From Petaurus breviceps papuanus (taxonomy: Eukaryota > Chordata > Mammalia > Diprotodontia > Petauridae), in assembly GCA_028583685.1 (NCBI GenBank), contig JAMXIF010000016.1, positions 124,394-188,393 on the forward strand: a stretch of DNA of 64,000 nt, written 5' to 3'. The notes under the pieces are model-generated. The model saw only the letters and a program-made list of their open reading frames with translations, was not told where the DNA came from and did not search any database. Both the position numbers and the translations under genes were made by a program. This document shows, piece after piece, positions 11,130-23,099 of the stretch; positions within the stretch are counted from its first letter, which is position 1, and each line of letters starts with the position of its first letter.

Positions 11130-11395
11130 ACCTCATAATGAATAATAATAACGGCAATAATAATAATAATTAACATTTATGTGGCTTTTCAAGGTTTACA
11201 AAACACTTTATAAATTTTATCTCATTTGAGCCTTACAATAATCTTGTAAGACAGGAGCCGTTGTTAACTTCATTTTACAGATAGTGAAACTGAGAATGAG
11301 AGAGGCAAGTCACAAGCTAGTAAAAATCTGAAGTAGAATTCAGATTCAGTACTTCCTGCCTCCAATCCAGCACACCATCCATTATGCCATCCCCT
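11130..11395 (-). repeat. MIR/THER1-type CORE-SINE
   Basis: Starts in an AATAATAATAA run. CAAGGTTTACAAAACACTTT, CATTTTACAGATAGTGAAAC and CCATTATGCCATCC follow. Confidence 0.78.
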
Positions 11396-12690
11396 TCTTC
11401 ATTACCCAATCTTTCCCCCTGTGAATCTCTGTAATTTCCCATTAACATACATGTATTCGCCTTTGGGTGTGGAGAGCTACACATTAGTAAGATTTATACA
11501 ATAGTTCTGCTTTCTTCATCTCGTGTGCCCTTTGTCCCAATTGGCACTTGTCTAGGTTCAGTTCCTCCCTAATCGTCCTTGTGATAAAGTTTCTTAGTGA
11601 GCATACAGTTCTTAGCCAATCTTTGTATACTACTTATCTATTGTATTTGACAAACTTCCCATTGAAAAATTCCAGTGTATCTCAGTATTGTAACACCAGT
11701 TCCATCTTAACACTATGGCCTTTTCAGTAGAATCCCTCCCAGGGAAGGAAGGTCACAGGCCAGTGATTAGACAAACCTAATGTGGATCAAATGCAGTTTC
11801 CTCTTGGGAAGAGAAATAAAATCAACACTGGATCCTTACAAGTAAAACCCAAAAGGCCAGGCCAAGTTGTCAGGGTTTCTTCAGGGTGCCAAATTCTGAG
11901 GAGCTGAGCCAAGTGGGAAAACTAGTCATTAAAAAATGAAAAACATATTCTCAGAATGGCCAATGTGTTCATTTATTTTACTTGACTATATGCATTTGTT
12001 ACAAAGGAACAAGGGAGGGAGGGAGGGTTGAGTTAGTGAAAAGCTTTGCAAAAAAAGAGTGTGCACAAAAGAAAACAAGAAGATATATAGAAGAATTTTG
12101 TTACTACCTCCTTAAATTTAATATGTATCTTGAAAAACTAAGTTCAGAATTTCTTATACAATTTTTCTTGTTCTTTGTATATTGAAATGTTTGTCTTGAT
12201 GATTGCTAATTTCACGATAAAAAATTATTTAAAGTTAGCTAAAAAAGAAAACTTCTCTGGAGAAGAGATTCCAATTTGTATATTATTACTGGATCAGGAG
12301 TAAAAGTACAGAGCATGTTGACAGGGCCTGGGAAGTGTTGATCATTTTTCTGACTCAGTTCTTCTTCCTAAAGTTTAGTCTTTTGGGGCTTTTGACTTCA
12401 TTTCCTGTCCTTGCCCTGCACTTCCATGATGATGTGGTCCTGGACCAAGTCTGTCATGTCACTTCCTTACTGAACCATCTTAGTAAGGGCGAGGGCTCAG
12501 ATCCTTTTGCATGTTCATATCGCAATAATCTACTGTGTCTATATAAATGGTGGTTTATCTTAGATATCTAGTATGAATAAGTCAGAATCAGCTTGAGAAT
12601 AAATAGTGAAAGCTATAAAAAAAAAAGAGGCATGAAAACATAAGAACCGGGCATAGCACATGCAAGGGAGGGAACAGTACATGTTCCCTA
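11396..12690. other. Unassigned stretch
   Basis: AT-rich, short chance frames only. Nothing recognised on either strand. Confidence 0.4.
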
Positions 12691-12935
12691 AATCAGAGAA
12701 GTTAAATGACTTGTCTAACTCCAAGTAACAGAAAATTAAGTGACTTGTTCATAGTCAACATGGTTGTTTGTTCATAGTCAATATCATTGTTTGACTATGA
12801 ACAAGCCACCTAACTTTTCTGATCTTCAATTTTCCAGTATGTAAAATGGGGATAATAATATGTGCACTGCCTACTTCCTGTGGTTGTTGAGAGGGAAGCA
12901 TTTTGTAACTTGTAAATACTCAGATGGATCTGTGA
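12690..12935. repeat. MIR-like fragments with an internal inverted repeat
   Basis: GTAAAATGGGGATAATAATA is the MIR 3' core (+). GTTCATAGTCAA occurs twice directly (about 12747 and 12771), and its reverse complement TTGACTATGAAC follows at about 12792. Confidence 0.55.
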
Positions 12936-13340
12936 TCTCATTGATGTAAGCATTTCCTCCAATGGTGCAGACAACACTCCATCAATGTCTGGTTCTGGGT
13001 GACTGTTGTAGATTTTCTCCTGTAAGATTGCCACATGAAGTCTACCTGATGTTTTGGAGTCCTTCCTGAAGTTCTCCCAACAGGTCAATGGAACACACAG
13101 GCTAGCCATCAGCTGGGAGTGAGTACTGCTTGCCCTTATCATTGCTTCCTTTTTTGATTATATATTTTGTGGATGACATCCTTCAGCCAGTTTTTCTTTC
13201 TATCTTCTTTTGTTATTTGTTGTGGCTTCCTCATGCCCACAGAGTCCATCTCCTTTGAAACCCTTTGGATTATTCTCAACCTCAATTCTCCAGAGACTAC
13301 AGTGTTCCATGACTGATCCATCACTGGGAGATTATTGGTA
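12936..13340. repeat. Possible unclassified repeat
   Basis: The part TTTTTTGATTATATATTTTG (about 13149) resembles a segment near 22550, hinting at a dispersed family. Two antisense frames (110 and 69 codons) have no known domain. Confidence 0.3.
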
Positions 13341-13344
13341 TTAA

Positions 13345-14000
13345 CCAATCCATAAGCATTTATGAAGTACCTACTATGTGCCAGGCACTCTTTTAGATAC
13401 TAGAGATGCAAATACAAAAGTATTCTCAAGAACATTAGGAAAGCAATGCAAACCCATAAACATAAACACAAAGAAAATACAAACGTGTGGTAATTTCGGG
13501 ATGGTAGGGAGATGGAGGGGTCAGGAGAGGCCTCAAATAGGGAGTGGCTCATAAAGTGTGCACTAAAGGAAGTTGGGGATTCTAAGAGGCAGAGATGAGG
13601 ACATACTAGACCTGTGGAATGGCAAGGAGGCAAGTGATGGGATGATGAAGACAAGAAGCAGCAAACAGGCTAGTATGACTTGACCCACAGAGTGCATAAA
13701 AGAGGATATTGCATAATACTGTACAAAGCTCTTTCCTCAAGAACCATTTTGAGATGGGAAGCACAAGTATTCCCCATTCAAGGGAAAGGGTTTTCCATTT
13801 GTTTTTGTTTTTAGGACGGGGTGGGGGGGGAGGAGGAGTGCTGAGTGCATTCATAATCACAGGGAAAAGGGTATGTAGAGAGGGAGCAATTAAAGATTCA
13901 AGGGTGCAAAGGGATAATGTACTGAACAAAGTTTTCAGGGAGATGGGAAGGAATGGGGTCAAGATCACAGATAGAGGTGTTAGCCTTTTACAGCTATGAT
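13345..14000 (-). mobile_element. L2 LINE fragments
   Basis: L2 terminus at 13357-13400 (ACCTACTATGTGCCAGGCAC). An ORF2-interior block follows, with GGGAAGGAATGGGGTCAAGA and AGATAGAGGTGTTAGCC near 13945-13985. A G-rich run at 13817-13836 is local. Confidence 0.65.
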
Positions 14001-14149
14001 CAGGGGAGAATTTATAGCTAAACAATACATAAAGAAGATGGCAAATGACAAAATAAACAATTTCAATCATGCAAAAGTTTTTGTTTGTTTTTTTAACCAG
14101 ACTCTTGATTTAATGGTAATCTATCAGCATTTTAGTAGGGCATGGTAAC

Positions 14150-14290
14150 TTATAGTTAGTTGCCTGGGATACTAAGGGGTTAAGTAATCTGTCTCAGGTC
14201 ACACAGATGGTATGTGTCAGAAGTGGGACTTGAACTCAATTCTTGCTGATTCCAAGGTCAGCTTTTTATCAGTTACACTAGGCTGTATTA
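14150..14290 (-). repeat. MIR-type SINE
   Basis: GGGTTAAGTAATCTGTCTCA, GTCACACAGATGG and GTGGGACTTGAACTCA. Confidence 0.72.
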
Positions 14291-14417
14291 CCTCTCCCTT
14301 AAAAAATTTTTGCAGGACAAACATCGCGGTAGCTAGGATAGGAAGAAAATATACCAGATTCTTGTTTGTGACCATCTTTTCTCCAAATGGAACATTTACA
14401 TAGACTCAAATTTTCCT

Positions 14418-14678
14418 TCCTTGGACAGCTAGGTGGCACGGTGAAAAGAGCATTGGGCCTAGAGTTGGGAAGTCCTGAGTTCAAACATGACCCCAGACAC
14501 TCACTAGCTGTGTTAAGACCTTGGGCAAGTCACGTAACTCTGTTTACCTCAGTTTCCTCATCTGTAAAATGAACTGGAGAATGAAATGACAAATCACTTC
14601 AGTATCTTTGCCAAAAAAACTCCAAACTGGGTCCCTGAAGAATCAAACGTGACTGAAATTATGGAACACATGAACAAT
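14418..14678 (+). mobile_element. MAR1-type CORE-SINE
   Basis: GACAGCTAGGTGGCACGGTG head to an ACATGAAC end, with CTCAGTTTCCTCATCTGTAA in the core. Confidence 0.9.
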
Positions 14679-14691
14679 TTCCCTTTCTACC

Positions 14692-15112
14692 AGGGTAGCC
14701 AGGTGGTACAATGGATTGCATACTGGGTCTGAAGTCAGGAAGATTCATCTCCTTGAGTTCAAATCTGGCCTCAGACTCTTTGTTGTTGTTGTTTTTTGCC
14801 TTTTTTAGAGGGCAGTTGGGGTTAAGTAACTTGCCCAAGGTTACACGGCTAGTTTTTTTGTATGGGTGTTAAGTGTCTGAGGCTGGAACCGAACTTGGGT
14901 CCTTCTGACTCCGGGGCTGGTGCTTTACTCACTGTGCCACCTAGCTGCCCCTGGCCTCAGACTCTCACTAGCTATGTGACCCTGGGCAAGTCACTTTAAC
15001 CCTGTTTGCCTCAGTTTCCTCATCTGTAAAATAAGTTGGAGAAATAAATGACAAAACCACTCCAGTATCTGCCAAGAAAACCTCACATGGGGTTTCAGAG
15101 TTGGACATGATG
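14692..15112 (+). mobile_element. MAR1-type CORE-SINE split by a younger SINE
   Basis: Halves 14692-14779 and 14952-15112 join cleanly once the insert and one duplication are removed. The 3' half has CATCTGTAAAATAAGTTGGA and GAGTTGGACATGATG. Confidence 0.9.
14780..14951 (-). mobile_element. tRNA-derived SINE nested in MAR1
   Basis: GTT-rich start, GGGCAGTTGGGGTTAAGTAA, ends CCACCTAGCTGCCCC. TGGCCTCAGACTCT is duplicated at 14766-14779 and 14952-14965. Confidence 0.93.
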
Positions 15113-15134
15113 ATACCTTCACTTGCTGGATATC

Positions 15135-15345
15135 ACAGGAGAGGCAGTGGGATGTGGTAGAAAGAATGCTGAATAAACATCAGGAGACCTAGCCTCTACC
15201 ATGTAATTAAGTAGGGCTCACTGTGAGCAAGGGGGTCACCTCACGCCACTCCATATACCTCAGTCTCCTCATCCATAAAATAAGAGTATTAAACTCCTCT
15301 CTAAGACCCTTTCTAATGCTCAAATGAGCAAGTTGGTGATTTAGT
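15135..15345 (+). repeat. MIR-type SINE
   Basis: GATGTGGTAGAAAGAATGCT, CAGTCTCCTCATCCATAAAA and a CTAAGACCCTTTCTA end. Confidence 0.7.
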
Positions 15346-15990
15346 ATCCTGTGTATCTCCTCTAGAACATCACACCACTTTCTTTCAACTATTTTAACAA
15401 AGCAGAAGGGCCTCATCACTGTAATTAATAGTGCCAAGTTCTATTTCGGTGGATCAAGAAAATATACTCATTGAAAATCTGTAACAAATGGCACCAAAAA
15501 GAACAGAAGAAGGAAACACTTGGAAGGCAATTACACAACAACATTTTCTCCCTTTGATGATCACATTATGAGTCTTGTTTTGATAGATCATTTCATTTCC
15601 AACTGTGCTAAATCTGATCCTAATACAATGAACTTTTCTTAGCATGCACTTTCAGATGACATGAAAATTACTTGGTTCCTAAAAACAGCTTTCTAGTGAT
15701 GATTCACTCTAGCAAGGAGTCCTTTGATTCGTGTCTTTTGGGGACACTTAAAATTTTTATTTTTAAAAGGCATCAAGCTCATTCTAGAGAGCAATGAAAA
15801 CTTTGGACTCTGGATTAGATGAGTTTGAATTTCTAGGTCTGTTTTTCTTTTCTTTTTCTAGTTTAATATAATAATTGAATATATCTTGTCAAAATGAATC
15901 AAATAAATTTGATCATTAGTGAGTAGAGTTTATAGGGACAATCCAGTGTTTTGAGAAAACAAATGTGTATTTTATTAAAATAGAAAGAAA
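15346..15990. other. Unassigned stretch
   Basis: No repeat family, gene or RNA recognised. Confidence 0.4.
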
Positions 15991-15994
15991 TATA

Positions 15995-16145
15995 AACCAT
16001 GCCATGTGAAATGGGGCAAATTCTTTTATCTCTTTGAAGCTCAGACTTTTCATTTGTAAAGTAAAAAAAACAACAACAATACTTGTACCATCTAGTTCAC
16101 TGGATAAGTATAAGGAAAGCATTTTGTAAGCCTCAAAGTACTATG
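15995..16145 (+). repeat. MIR-type SINE
   Basis: GGGGCAAATTCTTTTATCTC, CATTTGTAAAGTAAA and AGCATTTTGTAAGCCTCAAA. Confidence 0.65.
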
Positions 16146-16392
16146 CCAGGAGTTCTTAGAGTTTTTGATCTCAGAATCTTTTTATACTCTTAAAATGACT
16201 GAGGATCCCCCAAAGAGCTTTTGTTTATGTGGGTTGCATCTCTTGATATTTACCATATTAGAAATTAAAATATCTTATTATTATTGGGAAAATAATTTTG
16301 ATCTTATGGACCCCCTGAAAAGATCTTGTGGACTCCTTAAAAACTTCAAGGGGACCCCCATGGTTCTTTAGACCACACTTGGAGAACTATGT
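16146..16392. mobile_element. hAT-type (Charlie-like) non-autonomous DNA transposon
   Basis: Left end AGGAGTTCTTAGAGTTTTTG and right end GACCACACTTGGAGAACT are imperfect inverted copies. The inside (GAGCTTTTGTTTATGTGGGT, GACCCCCATGGTTC) matches an old mammalian hAT element known from many genomes. Confidence 0.6.
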
Positions 16393-16796
16393 AATGCAAA
16401 CAAATTTTCATGACTCTGAGATTATAATGTTTAAATTTTACCTAAGAGTTAATAAGGAGTCAATATTAGAACAAAGATAATCCAAGTTCTGACCACCCAC
16501 ACCTCTCTATTCAATTGTTTGTATTTTTATAAAATCACATTTTAATAAAATGTGCAGGGGTCCTTTCCCTTTTATTAGAGGCAAGTTCTGTTGATGTCTT
16601 CCACACACATAGGTTCCTACATTAAAATAAAGCCAGACTTTGTTCTCCAGAGGCAGAGGGGTGGAAGAGCACTTGAAATACTGATAGTACAGTTAGCAAG
16701 CCCATTTTAGGTAGATTAAGAGGAAGAAAAAATCAAGGGAAAGGCCTTGTGTTTTGTTTTAGGAGTAAGAAGATCGCAACATGCTTTTATCTAGTG
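16393..16796. other. Unassigned stretch
   Basis: Nothing recognised. Confidence 0.4.
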
Positions 16797-16809
16797 AGAA
16801 AGGAATCAG

Positions 16810-17117
16810 GGGGGGGGGGTGGCCAGGTAGCACAGCGAGTAAGAGTACCAGCCCCAGTGTCGGGATGACCTAGGGATTGAATCCGGGCTCTGATTAGCAC
16901 CACACCCAGAAACAACTGGCTGTGTAACCTTGAGCAAGTTACTTAACCCCAATTGCTTAGGGGTGGCTAGGTGGCTCAGTGAGTAAGAGCACCGGCCCCA
17001 GTGTCGGGATGACCTGGGGATCAAATCCAGGCTCAGATACTTAGCACCACACCCAGAAATAACTGGCCATGTAACCTTGAGCAAGTTACTTAACCCTGAT
17101 TGCTTTAAAAAAAAAAA
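16810..17117 (+). mobile_element. Dimeric tRNA-derived SINE
   Basis: A left monomer with CCAGGTAGCACAGCGAG joins a right monomer with CTAGGTGGCTCAGTGAG at ATTGCTTAGGGGTGGC (about 16960). It ends in a 12-nt A tract. AGAAAGGAATCAG (16797-16809) and AGAAAGGAGTCAG (17118-17130) bracket the whole dimer. A G run (16809-16818) precedes it. Confidence 0.93.
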
Positions 17118-17164
17118 AGAAAGGAGTCAGTGGAAAGGGAACATTTAATATGTGTATTGGGGGG

Positions 17165-17720
17165 TACACGTTGTAACTGACAGAGCAAAGGTCAAGGGAA
17201 GAAGGCAGGAGAAAATAGGATCCAAGTAATAGGACTTGGGGCTATAGACTAGAAAGTGGTAGTAAGAGTTATCCAAGGTTTGGAATCAGTGAGCTAGTTA
17301 GTGAGGTAGAAAGTCAAGCAGTTGAGGGATTCAAGAGTGGGTAAGAAAGTATCCTTAAAATGTCTGATCATTGAATGATTACTGTTTAGAGAGAGAAGTA
17401 ATATCAGAATGGTACTGATGTTGTGGACAAATTGGGATGGGTTAAAAAGAAGATCATCATGGTGAGGCTGAAAAACAGAAAAATATTTCAGAGTCCAAGA
17501 TCTTAACGATGAAATAGTTTTGTATGCTGGTGAAGTTTTAGATATGACCAGCCTGGTAGGTGGCTGAAGAAGGATGGAGATAGAGATCATAGGCATTAAG
17601 GACATAAAGAAGTAATGGGACAGTATTCTAGGAAGGTCATCAAAATAAATATCAAAGACTCCAAAGATGATGGTAGAGGAAGGCATGGAAAGGAAAACTA
17701 TAAGCCATGTGCTTAAATCA
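17165..17720 (-). mobile_element. L2 LINE, endonuclease-domain part
   Basis: Antisense translation contains FDIYFDDLPRILSHYF and PPTRLVISKTSPAY. These align with the L2 endonuclease motifs GDFNIHVDDP... and ...LDLVIS. Decayed. Confidence 0.6.
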
Positions 17721-17929
17721 TTGAAAAAAGTGTGAGAATATCTTAGTGGTTACAGATGGTTACAAGATCTCTGAAAGGGAAGCATAATCAGATGGGATGA
17801 ATTTCAGAGGAGGAGAGGTTGTTAAGTGATGGATAGTTGAAGAGCAAATGTCTACAAGTGAGTTTAGCTTCTACTTCTGGGAAAATTCTAGAATGTGTCA
17901 TTAAAGAGATAACAAGTAGAAAAACAAAC

Positions 17930-19556
17930 AGTGTATTTATAGCAGCTTTTTTGGTGGTGGCTAAGAACTGGAAATTGAAGGAATGCCTATCAGTCGTGGA
18001 ATGGCAGAACAAGTTGTGATATATGAATGTAATGGAATGTTATTGTTCCACAAGAAATGATGAGCAGGTGGACTTCAAAAAACTTGGAAAGATTTACATG
18101 AACGTATGCTGTGTGAAGTGAATAGGGCCAGAAGAACATTTTACACAGAAACAGCAACATTGTTTGATGACTAACTTTGATAGACTTATCTCTGCTTAGC
18201 AATGCAAAGATCTAAGACAAGTCCAAATGACTCATGATGGAAAATGCTATCCACATCCAGAAAAAAAATCTATGGAGTCTAAATGCAGATCAAGGCATAC
18301 TATTCACACACTCTCTCCTTTCTTTTTTTGTTTCTTCTTTCTTGTGGTTTCTCCCATTGGTTCTAATTCTTCTTTCCAACATGATGTAATGCCATGCACG
18401 AGCAGCTTTCCAGACAACTGCTACTGTGAACAACTTTTAAGGTTCTGATTACATAGTACAGTGAACACTCTATTTATTCCATAACAAATCAGAGCAAAAC
18501 ATTTACAGTAAATCAAGGTACAGCATTCACAATGTTACAACTTATCACAGAAAGTCACAATATAATATTCTCAACAGCTTATCATTAAAATGGCCACATA
18601 GTTTTCACCAAAGTGGTCACAATATTTAGAACAAAGAACAATCATCTCAAAGTACAAGAGTCAAAGTCTTCCACTCATGGGGCACACTTAAGTTAACTCA
18701 ATCAGTCACTTATCAATCAATTACTAAGTATCATTAATACACAAACCCTCCGCCCCTAGGTCACTAGTAAACTACAATTTCATCATTACTCAGTACCCAT
18801 GGAGAGGTCTTTTCATCTTGACTTGGGGCTGTTTCTCAGATTCCTTGGATCCCCTTCCATGGTCCCAGATTCTACCTGGATTCATCAGACTGTCACCTGG
18901 GTTCAATGACAGACAGCTCCCAGTTCCCCATCCAGCTTGCTGGGTAGGTCCTGCTCCACACTGAAGTTCACAGGGTCCAGTCCATCTCAAATCCTTCTCA
19001 ATTTCTGCTCCTGGGAATTCAAGTCTCACCCAAGCCACAAACAGACAAAGTTCCCTCATCCTGGTCATGTTTCCTCAGTCTTCTGTAGCTCGTTCAAAAA
19101 ATAAGAATCTCATTATCCAGCCTGGGGGGCAGAGGGGCTCCTGGCCTCCTGGGCTCCTCTTCAGCCTCCTCCTGTCAGGCAGCTGCTTCTGCCTCCACAG
19201 TGCTCCAAGAAATTCTGACTGTGCCTCTCTGGGGCTTTTCTTATATATACACAACATTAGCTTCCTGTTTCAGCCAACCCCTTCCTGTTACATCAGGAAC
19301 AGGGGTTCATACCTTCTGTTTCTTTCACAGAGGTCTTACTAGTTATTAAGTGCTAAGTACCTGCTTACTTGCCAATACAAAAAGGGGTCTTCAAATTCAA
19401 ATTACATTACCATTACACATGACTAATGTGAAAATGTTTAATATGAATATATATGTAGAACCTATATCAGATTGCATACTGTTGGGGGGCGGGGAGTGGA
19501 GGGTTGGGGAGAAAATTTGGAGCTCAAAATCTTATGGAAGTGAATGATGAAAGCTA
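17930..19556 (+). mobile_element. L1 LINE 3' end split by an LTR
   Basis: Left part 17930-18384: TTATAGCAGCTTTTTTGGTG to TTCTTTCCAACATGA. Right part 19418-19556: CATGACTAATGTGAAAATGT to an AAAGAAAGAAAG tail. The pieces are continuous apart from the duplicated CATGA. Confidence 0.85.
18385..19417 (-). mobile_element. Solo LTR of an endogenous retrovirus, fossil
   Basis: A 1033-bp element with TGTAATG...CATTACA ends and a 5-bp target duplication CATGA at 18380-18384 and 19418-19422. A TATATATAAG-like box (minus strand, near 19235-19250) fits the LTR promoter. The intact ends and exact duplication suggest a moderately young insertion, younger than the L1 it splits. A 5-bp duplication is usual for ERV3/ERVL-type elements, but the class is not certain. 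Confidence 0.85.
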
Positions 19557-19589
19557 AAGAGAAAGAAAAAGAAAGAAAGAAAAACAACA

Positions 19590-19856
19590 GTGATTAAAAA
19601 GAGCTAGTATGACTGTCAAGAATAGGCCATGCAAGGTTAACCTTATTCCTTTTTTTTGACAGGGTTGTTATACTAAATTGGTAGATCAGGGGAATTCTGT
19701 ACATATACTTTACCTAGACTTTAGTCAAGCATTTGGTAAAGTATCTTGTATTATTATTGTGAAAAGATGGAGAGATATGTTACAGATTATAATACAATTA
19801 GATGCATCTAGAACTGACTCCTGAAGCTAGTAATCAGTGGAATAAGTATAACATGT
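19590..19856 (+). mobile_element. L3/CR1 LINE reverse-transcriptase fragment
   Basis: Pieces read CKVNLIPFFDR and (Y)LDFSQAFGKV-like, corresponding to the CR1 motifs ...TNLISFFDRVTRLVD and YLDFSKAFDTV. Heavily decayed. Confidence 0.6.
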
Positions 19857-20356
19857 TGTAGTGCCAATATGATATTTACAGCACCCAAGATCACAATAAA
19901 GACCATGACTATAATTCCTGAATGACACTCAATCACAAAATATAACAACTCTCCATACAGAAGACAGAAGCAAAGCATTTATTTAGACACCAGAAAACCT
20001 AATCCCAAAACCAGTAAGCCGATTCCATCATAATAACAAAGATATTAAGAATCCATAACAATGCAGAGAGCAACAGCATCCTTTAGCCTCCCACAAACCA
20101 ATGTAAGATCAATATTTACTCACAAACCTCTCTATCTCCTTACCTGAACATCTCTCTCCCACTGTCTCTCTAGCTCTGACTCCCAGCTCCCTGTGGCTCT
20201 GCTCTACCGTTCAGCAAACTCCTTCTACCACAGGCTCCATGTGACTACATTCAGTCTATTAGGGGGCAGAGTTTATCTTCACAGCAGGGGAGGTCTTCAA
20301 ATTACCCCTAGGACTCAAGGGGCAGGCAAGATCTTAAAATTCCCATTCCAATTACA
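19857..20356 (-). mobile_element. Solo LTR of an endogenous retrovirus, fossil
   Basis: About 500 bp with TGTAGTG...AATTACA ends. On the minus strand an AATAAA (in TCTAAATAAATGC) lies about 120 bp from its 3' end. Flanks CATGT (19852-19856) and CATTT (20357-20361) suggest a 5-bp duplication with one mismatch. Same family as 30340-30798. Confidence 0.8.
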
Positions 20357-20384
20357 CATTTCCCTTTACCTGATCTAATAGGAG

Positions 20385-20510
20385 ACAACCCTATTAGAAT
20401 GTAAGTTCCTTGAGGAAAGGTGCTACGCATTTGCCAGGGATTTAGCATAGTGTTTGACATATAGTAAGTGCTTAATTAATGTTCGTTGACTGTTGACTGA
20501 CTGATCAGAC
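20385..20510 (+). repeat. L2 LINE 3' end
   Basis: GTAAGTTCCTTGAGG, CATAGTGTTTGACATATAGT, AAGTGCTTAATTAATG. Confidence 0.75.
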
Positions 20511-21160
20511 TCTATCAATTACACCAGAGTTGTAAAGGATAAGATATTATAGACCAAAATAACTAGAATAACTGAGGATTCCTAAGTGAGTACACAAGGA
20601 ATTTTACCAACATCCTCATCTAATTTACTCCTGAGTAATGTATTCAAAAAAGTTTTGGGTCTACTCATCCTAGATTGATTAGATGCATTGATTTATGTTT
20701 ACTCATAAATATTAAACAGTGTTAAGTCTCAATGTTTGGGAACCACTCAGGCCAGTCTGGAGTCCTAGTAGCCCTGACTAGATCCTGGTGTGCTGTGATA
20801 TCCCAGATTAGGATAAAAGAGACCCAGGTACTCTGTAGGTGTCAGTGTTCTTGCTTAAACCTTTGTTTTTACATTAGCTAACTATATCTAGGTATGCTCC
20901 CTATGAGTATGTTTCTTTTCCTTCAATTTAAATGGGTCATAGTATGTTAGGAAGCTTATCCCCATTGAGTGTTGTTTTTTTTTTTAAATGTAGAATGGAG
21001 TTTAAAAAAATAGTCATTTGTGAATGAGGGCAGAGATTTTTATTAGTATTTAGCCATACAGTTTGATGGTATGTTTCAGTCTACCTTGTAGCCTACTAGA
21101 AGTTTCAGATTATCTTGAAGGGAAACCTTGATTTGCCTCCTTACAAGGAGATTGAAAATA
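20511..21160. other. Unassigned stretch
   Basis: AT-rich; nothing recognised on either strand. Confidence 0.4.
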
Positions 21161-21317
21161 AAGGCAGTGTGTGTTGGTGGAGCTGTGAAATAGTCCAATC
21201 AAGCTGGAAAACAATTTGAAACTATGCTCTAAAAGCTACTCAGCTGTCCATACCCTTTGAACTAGTAATACTACTACTAGATCTATACCCCAAAGAGAAG
21301 AAAGAAAGAAGAAAAGG

Positions 21318-21319
<2 letters not shown>

Positions 21320-21375
<56 letters not shown>
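21320..21375. repeat. (CA)n(TA)n microsatellite
   Basis: About 22 CA units followed by five TA units inside the L1. Likely length-variable. Confidence 0.95.
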
Positions 21376-21606
21376 CAGTTCTTTTTGTGGTAACAATGAG
21401 ATGTAAATGGAAGGGATGCCCATCAATTACGGAATGGCTGAATGAGTTAAAGTATATGAATGTGATGGAAAACTATTATAAGAAATGATGAAAGGGATGG
21501 TTTCAGAGAAACCTCGAAAGACTTGTATGAACTGATATAAAGTGAAATAAGCAGAACCAGGAGAACAATTGATGCAACAACAATATTGTAAAGATAATCA
21601 GCTTTT

Positions 21607-21928
21607 TTTTTAATTTTATTTTTTTTCATTTTAAGCAATTGGGGTTTAGTAACTTGCTCAAGGTTACACGGCCAGTTATTTCTGGGTGTGGTGCTGAGCG
21701 CCTGAGCCCGGGATTCGATCTCCAGGTCGTCCCAACACTGGAGCCAGTGCTCTTACTCACTGAGCCACCTGGCCACCCCTAAGCAATTGGGGTTAAGTAG
21801 CTTGCTCAAGGTTACACGGCCAGGTGTTTCTGGGTGGGTGCTAAGTGTCTGAGCCAGGGATTTGATCTCCAGGTCTTCTCAACACTGGAGCTGGTGCTCT
21901 TACTTGCTGTGCTACCTGGCCGCCCCCA
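21607..21928 (-). mobile_element. Dimeric tRNA-derived SINE
   Basis: Right-type then left-type monomer as read on +, joined at CCACCCCTAAGCAATTGGGG (about 21775-21794). ATAATCAGCTTTT flanks the dimer at 21594-21606 and 21929-21941. Relatively well preserved. Confidence 0.94.
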
Positions 21929-22300
21929 ATAATCAGCTTTTAAAGACTTAGGAACTCTAATCAACACAATGACCCACCACAGTTCCAGAAGACTCATGAT
22001 GAAACATGTTATCCATATAGCTAAGAGAAAATTGTCTAGGAAAAAAGACATTTTTGTTATATTATTTTCATACTTTTGTCTATCCATATAGCTACAAATA
22101 GAAAGCTGATGGAGTCAGAGGATAGTTGGAAGCATATTTTCTTTATTTATGTATTTGTTTGCTTTGGACATGGCTAATGCTGGAATTTGTTTTTCATGAC
22201 TATACGTAGGTGTAATAGTATCTTTTTTTCTTTCTCCAAAAGTGGAAGGATAGAAAGAAAAAAATTGGAACTGAAAATAAAATGAAATTAGAAAAGAAAA

Positions 22301-23095
22301 GAAAATTAAGGCTATGTGTAAAGGTAGCCTGCATCCTGCCAGCAAGATTGAGTGTGCATCATACTCTAATGCCTATCTCCACAAAGTGATTCTAGCATTT
22401 GGGTAGAGTGACAGCAGAACACTGAAAAATGGAAGCTATCTGAACAGCACAATTCTGAATCCTCAATAATCTACACATAGAAAAAGAGAGTGCTCACGAG
22501 TCCCTGAAGAGTGAAGCATTAGAGTGTGTAATACATTTCATTGTATACTTTTTTGATGATGTGTTTTAGACCACTTTTCTTTCTTATTCCTAGTCTGTAA
22601 AGTGGTGTAGCCTCTTGGGGCTCTCTATAGTACTCTCATTATTCTGGGGAATTGTCAAGATAACAGACATTGATTTCAAAAGCTAAAAGCATTAGAACAT
22701 GTTACTGCTATTTCTGTATGCTAACTTAAATACTTTTTAAAAGTGTCTGTGAACCCCTATAGATTAAAGTACATTAGCCGGCAACCACAAAAGTTGAGGA
22801 TTCCAGAATAAATTCCATCATGCAGGATGTTACATTTTGGAGCCAGAGAAAGAGAACACATGGTAAAATCATTCACTTCTCATCTCAACCCCATTAATAC
22901 TTGCTATACAAGGGAAAGTTAAGTCACTTGTAATGTAGTCTGAGTTTCCTCCAAGGCATTTTGTTCTGTTGAAACACTGGAGAAAATGTTCTTTGGATTG
23001 TCACATATGAAGGGCATAACAGCAAGAGGCATTAAGGGGATTCTCCACACCAGATGCTCTCCTGGATCAATAGGACAATATCAAAGGCAGGTGCA
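22301..23095. other. Unassigned stretch
   Basis: Nothing recognised. A segment near 22540-22600 faintly resembles 13145-13200. Confidence 0.35.
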
Positions 23096-23099
23096 GGAA

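Larger units (their letters stand above)
21160..22300 (+). mobile_element. L1 LINE ORF2 end and 3' UTR with inserts
   Basis: L1 marks in order: GAAAACAATTTGAAACTATG, ACCCTTTGAACTAGTAATAC, GATGCCCATCAATTACGGAA, AGCAGAACCAGGAGAACAAT and GACTCATGATGAAACATG. A CA/TA microsatellite (21320-21375) and a dimeric SINE (21607-21928) interrupt it. Confidence 0.78.

Noticed and set aside
13606-14070. 154-codon antisense frame
   Set aside because: Falls in antisense L2 and a G-rich run. No start context or domain.
16810-17117. tRNA genes
   Set aside because: Box A and B-like motifs belong to tRNA-derived SINE heads. No cloverleaf with proper acceptor pairing was seen here or in the other SINEs.
18385-20356. 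A provirus with two LTRs
   Set aside because: The two LTRs belong to different families, have separate target duplications, and enclose only L1 and L3 sequence.
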